From assembly GCF_019396345.1 (NCBI RefSeq), contig NZ_JAHKRM010000039.1, positions 65,982 through 126,960 of the forward strand: a DNA stretch of 60,979 bases. Reading direction: 5' to 3'. The notes under the pieces are model-generated. The model saw nothing but the letters and a program-made list of their open reading frames with translations, was not told the origin of the DNA and did not search any database. Made by a program: the position numbers and the translations under genes. The DNA comes from Nonomuraea guangzhouensis (GTDB taxonomy: Bacteria > Actinomycetota > Actinomycetes > Streptosporangiales > Streptosporangiaceae). Positions 60,907-60,979 of this stretch are shown here, piece by piece; position 1 is the first letter of the stretch, and each line of letters starts with the position of its first letter.

Positions 60907-60979
60907 TTCGGCAAATAGGTTGACGTTCAGTGTGAGTGCGCTCAACTGACAGTTATGGGCGAGCGCATGCCATACCCCA

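Overview
The window is high-GC actinobacterial DNA. Evidence for this is the strong GC bias at third codon positions, frequent GTG starts, ATGA/GTGA stop-start overlaps, and the gene families present: actinobacterial STAND ATPases, SpoIIE/STAS partners, a NarL-type two-component pair and XRE/zinc-knuckle pairs. A Streptosporangium/Nonomuraea-like actinomycete is my guess from gene content only. No rRNA, tRNA or CRISPR array was seen.

Region 1 (about 1-22,200) is an accessory island rich in signal-transduction and conflict-type genes. It holds a nucleotidyltransferase-fold protein, a large HTH/NB-ARC/WD40 STAND ATPase, a Ser/Thr kinase, remains of a second (nSTAND1-type) STAND protein, a NACHT membrane ATPase, a WD40 protein, a frameshifted GT2 glycosyltransferase and a protein built of two repeats. 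Inside it a tyrosine-recombinase gene (already decayed) is split by a 4,176-bp insertion (9989-14164). Removing the insertion restores the recombinase reading frame to within one base. The insertion encodes no transposase; it carries a secreted PQQ-type beta-propeller protein and a membrane-anchored partner. A diverged copy of one of its ends lies just behind the STAND-WD40 gene (6763-6831).

Region 2 (about 22,600-31,700) is a transposon-like block. It has a DD35E TnsB-type transposase, a truncated and a complete TnsC-type ATPase, then three coupled genes of unrecognised families (called X, Y and Z here). A converging operon carries diverged paralogues of X and Y. Z looks like a tyrosine recombinase that has lost its catalytic arginine, and the C-terminus of X looks similar. 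This is the best candidate in the window for an undescribed system: a Tn7/Tn5053-like core with an unfamiliar accessory (perhaps target-selection) module.

Region 3 (about 32,300-41,500) starts with a defence-type pair: a 1,503-aa SF1 helicase with a C-terminal Vsr/DUF559-like nuclease domain, overlapped by a HEPN-like protein. After it come small regulated units with clear palindromic operators (38497-38516 and 40832-40849), a 56-aa membrane peptide, an XRE regulator, a DUF5763-like protein and gene debris.

Region 4 (about 41,800-60,979) is a stress and ion-homeostasis segment. It contains a PadR/membrane pair, a decayed P-type ATPase, a GAF-PAS-GAF-SpoIIE phosphatase, an ArsR operon, two STAS proteins, a KhtT/KhtU-like K+/H+ antiporter pair, an autoregulated hydrolase/MarR operon, a CBS protein, an ArsB/NhaD permease, a NarL-family response regulator with its kinase, an SPFH protein, a second antiporter with RCK-like tail (frameshifted), two short KhtT-N-like proteins and a methyltransferase. 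A nearly identical 21-bp element (20/21) precedes both the CBS/permease genes and the SPFH/antiporter genes, which suggests co-regulation, possibly by the response regulator encoded between them.
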